From assembly GCA_020438915.1 (NCBI GenBank), contig JAGQTR010000003.1, positions 1 to 9,159 of the forward strand: DNA of 9,159 bases, written 5' to 3'. This DNA comes from Mycobacterium sp. (GTDB lineage: Bacteria; Actinomycetota; Actinomycetes; Mycobacteriales; Mycobacteriaceae). A program made the translations under genes and the position numbers. The notes under the pieces were generated by a model. It was not told the origin of the DNA. It saw only the letters and a list, made by a program, of their open reading frames with translations, and did no database searches. Below, in pieces: positions 6,359-9,159 of this stretch (within the stretch, counting starts at the first letter, position 1; each line of letters starts with the position of its first letter).

Positions 6359-6693
6359 GACCGGACCAGGCGCGCGATGGCCGCCGACGCCTCGGCGAGC
6401 TTGGCGTCCGCTTCCGAACCGCCGGCGGCGACCGCTCCGGTGACGCAGTGGCCGAGGTGCTCGTCCAGCAACCCCAGCGCCACCGACTGCAGCGCGCTGT
6501 TCACGGCGCTGATCTGGGTGAGGACGTCGATGCAGTACTTGTCTTCATCGATCATTCTGGCGATGCCGCGAACCTGCCCCTCGATGCGGCGCAGCCTCTT
6601 GGCGTAGTTGTCTTTGTGCGCTGAGTAGCCATGGGTGGCCGCACCGCGGCCCTCGGCGCCCTCGGCGTTCCCGGCGGGTGGTCTCACGCTCAT
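6355..6693 (-). CDS. ricR: RicR, copper-sensing CsoR-family repressor
   Basis: A 112-residue CsoR/RcnR-family all-helical DNA-binding repressor. The copper-ligand triad is complete: Cys54, His79 and Cys83, with the CsoR spacing of 25 and 4 residues. The surrounding sequence (KDNYAKRLRRIEGQVRGIAR, DKYCIDVLTQISAV, LLDEHLGHCV) matches what I remember of M. tuberculosis RicR (Rv0190) closely. In M. tuberculosis RicR releases its operators when it binds Cu(I), inducing mymT, lpqS and other copper-protection genes, and it regulates itself. The ATG at 6693-6691 overlaps the TGA of the upstream DUF305 gene as ATGA, so ricR is the second gene of a coupled two-gene unit. That unit's promoter region carries a candidate RicR operator (7363-7377). 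The N-terminus before HGYSAHKDNY is about 20 Gly/Ala-rich residues, longer than I recall for RicR. Confidence 0.93.
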   Translation of the reverse strand: MSVRPPAGNAEGAEGRGAATHGYSAHKDNYAKRLRRIEGQVRGIARMIDEDKYCIDVLTQISAVNSALQSVALGLLDEHLGHCVTGAVAAGGSEADAKLAEASAAIARLVRS

Positions 6694-7346
6694 GGCTTGC
6701 TGCCTTCCAGCATCCGCTTCATTTGTTGGATTTCGGCTTCCTGTGACGTCACCATCGCCTTGGCCATGGCGACAGCGTCGACGTTCGCTCCGTTGGCGAT
6801 CTCGGCCTGGGCCATCTCGATGGCGCCCTGGTGATGGCTGATCATCGACTTCAGCCAGAGCGTGTCGAACTCGGTGCCGTTCAGCGTCTTCAACTCAGCC
6901 ATGGTCGCGTCGTCGACCATCCCCTGCATCGCCGAACCGTGCTCGGTGTGATCGTCCCCACCTGAGCCGGTGCCTACCTCCGGGTTCTCGTTCCACTGCA
7001 CCAACAAGACGTTCATGATGTTGATTTCGGGCTGCTGCTCGGCGGCGATCTGGCTTGCCAGCGCGGCCAGTTCCGGATTTGTGGAGCGCCCGGACACCAG
7101 CTTCGACAGCTCGATGGCCTGCCTGTGGTGTGTAACCATGTTGGAGGCGAACGAGACATCGTCGTCGTTGTAGCTCGCGGGTTCTCCGGTGATCACCGGC
7201 GTCTCAGGGATCCCCGAGCCCGCCTCGCCGCCTCGGGTGGACTCGGCTGGGGTCGAACAGGCCGTCAGCGAGAGCGCAGCCACCATCGCGACGACAGCCG
7301 CCACAGCGACCAGAGCGGCACGCGTGCGTACCTGGATTGAGCTCAT
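6690..7346 (-). CDS. DUF305 lipoprotein, probable copper-binding protein
   Basis: A 218-residue exported lipoprotein. The signal peptide ends in the lipobox LTAC, so the mature N-terminal Cys30 would be lipid-anchored to the outer face of the membrane. The DUF305 domain is a duplicated helical unit: MVTHHRQAIELSKL (His73, His74) and MISHHQGAIEMAQ (His171, His172). Between them lies a His/Met-rich loop (His133, His136, Met140, Met143). DUF305 proteins are ferritin-like bundles, and some, such as cyanobacterial CopM, bind copper. A copper role is supported here by position: it is the first gene of an operon with ricR (4-base ATGA overlap), behind a RicR-type operator. Binding or sequestering periplasmic copper is inference. 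ATG at 7346-7344 is the only sensible start, placing the basic residues just before the hydrophobic core. Confidence 0.9.
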   Translation of the reverse strand: MSSIQVRTRAALVAVAAVVAMVAALSLTACSTPAESTRGGEAGSGIPETPVITGEPASYNDDDVSFASNMVTHHRQAIELSKLVSGRSTNPELAALASQIAAEQQPEINIMNVLLVQWNENPEVGTGSGGDDHTEHGSAMQGMVDDATMAELKTLNGTEFDTLWLKSMISHHQGAIEMAQAEIANGANVDAVAMAKAMVTSQEAEIQQMKRMLEGSKP

Positions 7347-7352
7347 GACCTC

Positions 7353-7358
7353 AGCGTA
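7353..7358 (-). promoter_or_regulatory. Possible -10 element for the DUF305-ricR transcript
   Basis: TACGCT on the minus strand fits the mycobacterial TANNNT -10 pattern and ends six bases before the ATG, which would start transcription at or next to the start codon. The operator candidate would then lie in the -35/-10 spacer. No TTGACA-like -35 is visible 16-18 bases further upstream. TAGAAG (7364-7359) is a weaker alternative. Confidence 0.4.
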
Positions 7359-7362
7359 CTTC

Positions 7363-7377
7363 TACCCCACGGGGGTA
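7363..7377. promoter_or_regulatory. Candidate RicR (CsoR-family) copper operator
   Basis: TACCCC-ACG-GGGGTA is a perfect 6-bp inverted repeat with a 3-base centre, equivalent to TACCC-N5-GGGTA. CsoR-family repressors, RicR included, bind G/C-tract inverted repeats flanked by TA of this kind. It lies 17 to 31 bases upstream of the DUF305 start, overlapping the only place a promoter for DUF305-ricR can be, which suits autorepression. It also lies 11 bases upstream of the ilvD -35 element. Assignment rests on pattern and on ricR being in the same unit. Confidence 0.75.
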
Positions 7378-7388
7378 TCGATATCGGC

Positions 7389-7416
7389 TTGACCGGGAAA
7401 CCACCCCGGGCATACT
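7389..7416 (+). promoter_or_regulatory. SigA-like promoter of ilvD, probably leaderless
   Basis: TTGACC at 7389-7394 (five of six with TTGACA) and CATACT at 7411-7416 (four of six with TATAAT) are separated by 16 bases. Seven bases separate the -10 from the A of the ilvD ATG at 7424, so the expected start of transcription is the start codon itself. Leaderless mRNAs are common in mycobacteria. Confidence 0.6.
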
Positions 7417-7423
7417 AGGGCTC

Positions 7424-9121
7424 ATGCCCACAGGTCCTGACATAAAACCGCGCAGCCGTGACGTCACCGACGGCCTCGAGAAGGCCGCGGCACGCGGAAT
7501 GCTGCGGGCCGTAGGTATGGGTGACGAGGACTTCGCGAAATCGCAGATCGGCGTCGCGTCGTCGTGGAATGAGATCACCCCCTGCAACCTGTCGCTGGAC
7601 CGACTCGCCAAAGCCGTCAAGGAAGGCGTGTTCGAGGCCGGGGGCTATCCCATGGAGTTCGGCACCATTTCGGTGTCCGACGGTATCTCGATGGGCCACG
7701 AGGGCATGCACTTCTCGCTGGTGTCGCGGGAGGTCATCGCCGACAGCGTCGAGACCGTGATGCAGGCTGAACGCCTCGACGGCTCGGTGCTGCTCGCAGG
7801 CTGCGACAAATCGCTGCCCGGCATGCTGATGGCCGCCGCGCGGCTCGACCTCGCCAGCGTGTTTCTCTACGCCGGGTCGATCCTGCCCGGCCGTGCCAAG
7901 CTGTCCGACGGCACGGAGAAGGACGTGACGATCATCGACGCGTTCGAAGCCGTCGGTGCCTGCGCCCGTGGCCTGATGCCGCGCGAGGACGTCGACGCGA
8001 TCGAGCGGGCGATCTGTCCGGGCGAGGGCGCCTGTGGCGGCATGTACACCGCGAACACGATGGCGTCGGCCGCCGAGGCGCTCGGGATGTCGTTGCCGGG
8101 GTCTGCCGCACCACCGGCCACCGACCGTCGCCGCGACGGCTTCGCCCGCAAGAGCGGCGTGGCCGTGGTCGAATTACTCCGCCGTGGCATCACCGCGCGC
8201 GACATCTTGACCAAGGAAGCCTTCGAGAACGCCATTGCGGTGGTGATGGCCTTCGGTGGCTCGACCAACGCGGTGCTGCACCTACTCGCGATCGCCCACG
8301 AGGCGAATGTGAAGCTGACGCTGGAGGACTTCACCCGCATCGGGGCCACCGTTCCGCACCTCGCCGATGTCAAGCCGTTCGGCAAGCACGTGATGTTCGA
8401 CGTCGACCATATCGGCGGCGTGCCCGTAGTGATGAAGGCTCTGTTGGACGCCGGCCTGATGCATGGCGATGTGCTGACGGTGACGGGTGAGACGATGGCC
8501 GAGAACCTGTCTCGCATCGCCCCGCCGGACCCGGACGGCAAGGTGCTGCGCGCACTTGCCAACCCGATCCACCCCACCGGGGGTATCACCATTCTGCACG
8601 GCTCTCTGGCACCCGAGGGCGCCGTAGTCAAGTCAGCAGGATTCGACTCCGACGTGTTCGAGGGCACCGCAAGGGTTTTCGACGGTGAGCGCGCAGCGAT
8701 GGACGCACTCGAAGACGGCACCATCGTCGCTGGCGACGTCGTCGTCATTCGTTATGAAGGCCCCAAGGGGGGTCCCGGGATGCGCGAGATGCTGGCCATC
8801 ACCGGCGCCATCAAGGGTGCGGGGTTGGGCAAGGACGTGCTGCTGATGACCGACGGACGGTTCTCGGGTGGCACCACCGGTCTGTGTGTCGGCCACATCG
8901 CGCCCGAAGCAGTCGACGCCGGACCGATCGCCTTCGTGCGTGATGGTGACCGGATCCGCCTCGACGTCGGCAAAGGCACCCTGGACCTGCTGGTCGAAGC
9001 CGACGAATTCGACTCCCGCAAGGCGGGTTTCAATCCGCCCGCGCCTAAGTACCCCACCGGCGTGCTGGGCAAGTACCGAAAGCTCGTCGGATCAGCGGCT
9101 ATTGGCGCCGTCTGCGGCTAG
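7424..9121 (+). CDS. ilvD: Dihydroxy-acid dehydratase
   Basis: A complete 565-residue cytoplasmic enzyme that dehydrates 2,3-dihydroxy-isovalerate and 2,3-dihydroxy-methylvalerate to the 2-keto acids, the penultimate step towards valine and isoleucine (and leucine and pantothenate precursors). Three cysteines fit the iron-sulfur cluster positions: Cys54 (ITPCNLSLD), Cys127 (CDKSLPGMLMA, a family signature that includes the Mg-ligand Asp-Lys) and Cys204 (GEGACGGMYTANTM). The second family signature, LLMTDGRFSGGT, is near residues 470-482 and contains the catalytic-base Ser. The C-terminus SAAIGAVCG matches mycobacterial IlvD. It is shorter than E. coli IlvD (616), as in M. tuberculosis (575), and its N-terminus is about ten residues shorter than that protein. 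The ATG was chosen because the promoter places transcription start on it. It is divergent from a copper-responsive unit; copper is known to damage exposed iron-sulfur clusters of dehydratases. Confidence 0.97.
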   Translation: MPTGPDIKPRSRDVTDGLEKAAARGMLRAVGMGDEDFAKSQIGVASSWNEITPCNLSLDRLAKAVKEGVFEAGGYPMEFGTISVSDGISMGHEGMHFSLVSREVIADSVETVMQAERLDGSVLLAGCDKSLPGMLMAAARLDLASVFLYAGSILPGRAKLSDGTEKDVTIIDAFEAVGACARGLMPREDVDAIERAICPGEGACGGMYTANTMASAAEALGMSLPGSAAPPATDRRRDGFARKSGVAVVELLRRGITARDILTKEAFENAIAVVMAFGGSTNAVLHLLAIAHEANVKLTLEDFTRIGATVPHLADVKPFGKHVMFDVDHIGGVPVVMKALLDAGLMHGDVLTVTGETMAENLSRIAPPDPDGKVLRALANPIHPTGGITILHGSLAPEGAVVKSAGFDSDVFEGTARVFDGERAAMDALEDGTIVAGDVVVIRYEGPKGGPGMREMLAITGAIKGAGLGKDVLLMTDGRFSGGTTGLCVGHIAPEAVDAGPIAFVRDGDRIRLDVGKGTLDLLVEADEFDSRKAGFNPPAPKYPTGVLGKYRKLVGSAAIGAVCG

Positions 9122-9159
9122 CTGGTCGCCACCTGGCTAGTTGGTTGTTGGTGGTGGGG
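9122..9159. other. Short sequence after ilvD; possible tail of a convergent gene
   Basis: These 38 bases are G/T-rich on the plus strand. GGCTAGCTGG at 9116-9125 is nearly repeated at 9135-9144. Read on the minus strand, one frame is open from the window edge to a TAG at 9120-9118, inside the CTAG that also ends ilvD (last residues PHHQQPTSQVATS). A second frame ends at 9137. M. tuberculosis has a convergent membrane-protein gene (Rv0188) at this place, from memory. The sequence is too short to decide. Confidence 0.25.

Larger units (their letters stand above)
7347..7423. promoter_or_regulatory. 77-base divergent control region, DUF305-ricR / ilvD
   Basis: This is the only noncoding DNA between the copper unit (leftwards) and ilvD (rightwards). 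It contains a perfect inverted-repeat operator candidate (7363-7377), a good plus-strand promoter for ilvD (7389-7416), and a minus-strand TACGCT (7358-7353) as a possible -10 for the copper unit. There is no properly spaced Shine-Dalgarno sequence for either gene: AGGG at 7417-7420 is only three bases from the ilvD ATG, and GAGGT on the minus strand ends one base before the DUF305 ATG. Both genes may therefore have leaderless transcripts. Confidence 0.7.

Noticed and set aside
8570..8586. An operator-like CACCCCACCGGGGGTAT inside ilvD
   Set aside because: It encodes the conserved His-Pro-Thr-Gly-Gly-Ile stretch of IlvD, has a wrong spacer length and lacks the left TA.
1..9159. Mobile elements, CRISPR arrays, tRNA/rRNA genes, defence or toxin-antitoxin modules
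   Set aside because: No transposase or integrase motifs, no terminal or spaced direct repeats, no cloverleaf-type sequences; all long coding regions have conventional chromosomal assignments.

Overview
The window is high-GC, densely packed actinobacterial DNA. Protein-level recognition puts it in a mycobacterium, probably a fast-growing (Mycolicibacterium-type) species. The outer genes match, from memory, the Mycobacterium tuberculosis Rv0189c-Rv0198c neighbourhood: ilvD, a RicR-type copper repressor, a YkuD L,D-transpeptidase like Rv0192 (LdtMt4), and the Zmp1 metallopeptidase, with the same relative orientations. I could not run any search, so species and orthology statements rest on remembered sequences and gene order.

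Layout. Positions 1-590 (+) hold the C-terminal third of a zmp1-like M13 zinc metallopeptidase, cut by the window edge. Positions 587-4704 (-) hold a compact five-gene operon, read right to left: a DUF4129-type membrane protein, a two-TM small membrane protein, a MoxR AAA+ ATPase, a DUF58 protein and a polytopic membrane protein. All four internal junctions are 4-base ATGA/GTGA overlaps. Gene order and protein lengths look like the M. tuberculosis Rv3166c-Rv3162c (moxR3) operon, which lies elsewhere in that genome. After a 131-base gap comes a secreted L,D-transpeptidase (4836-5846, -). A 212-base divergent gap then leads to a small MTH1187/DUF77 thiamine-binding-type protein (6059-6358, +). 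This gene converges on a copper unit transcribed leftwards: a DUF305 lipoprotein followed by ricR (7346-6355, -). A 77-base divergent region separates the copper unit from ilvD (7424-9121, +), which is complete.

How the genes work together. The left half is envelope-related: a metallopeptidase, a MoxR/DUF58 putative chaperone unit and a peptidoglycan cross-linking enzyme. The right half pairs copper sensing and handling (RicR and a His/Met-rich DUF305 lipoprotein) with an iron-sulfur dehydratase of branched-chain amino acid synthesis. The 77-base region contains a perfect TACCCC-ACG-GGGGTA inverted repeat that fits a RicR/CsoR operator. It also holds promoter-like elements placed so that ilvD, and possibly the DUF305 gene, would be transcribed without a leader.

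I see no tRNA, rRNA, CRISPR array, insertion sequence or phage gene. The region reads as chromosomal core or near-core. The points most worth a second look are the copper operator and its likely control of a DUF305-ricR operon, the location and tight coupling of the moxR operon, and the repeated CTAG stop-codon overlaps at convergent gene ends.
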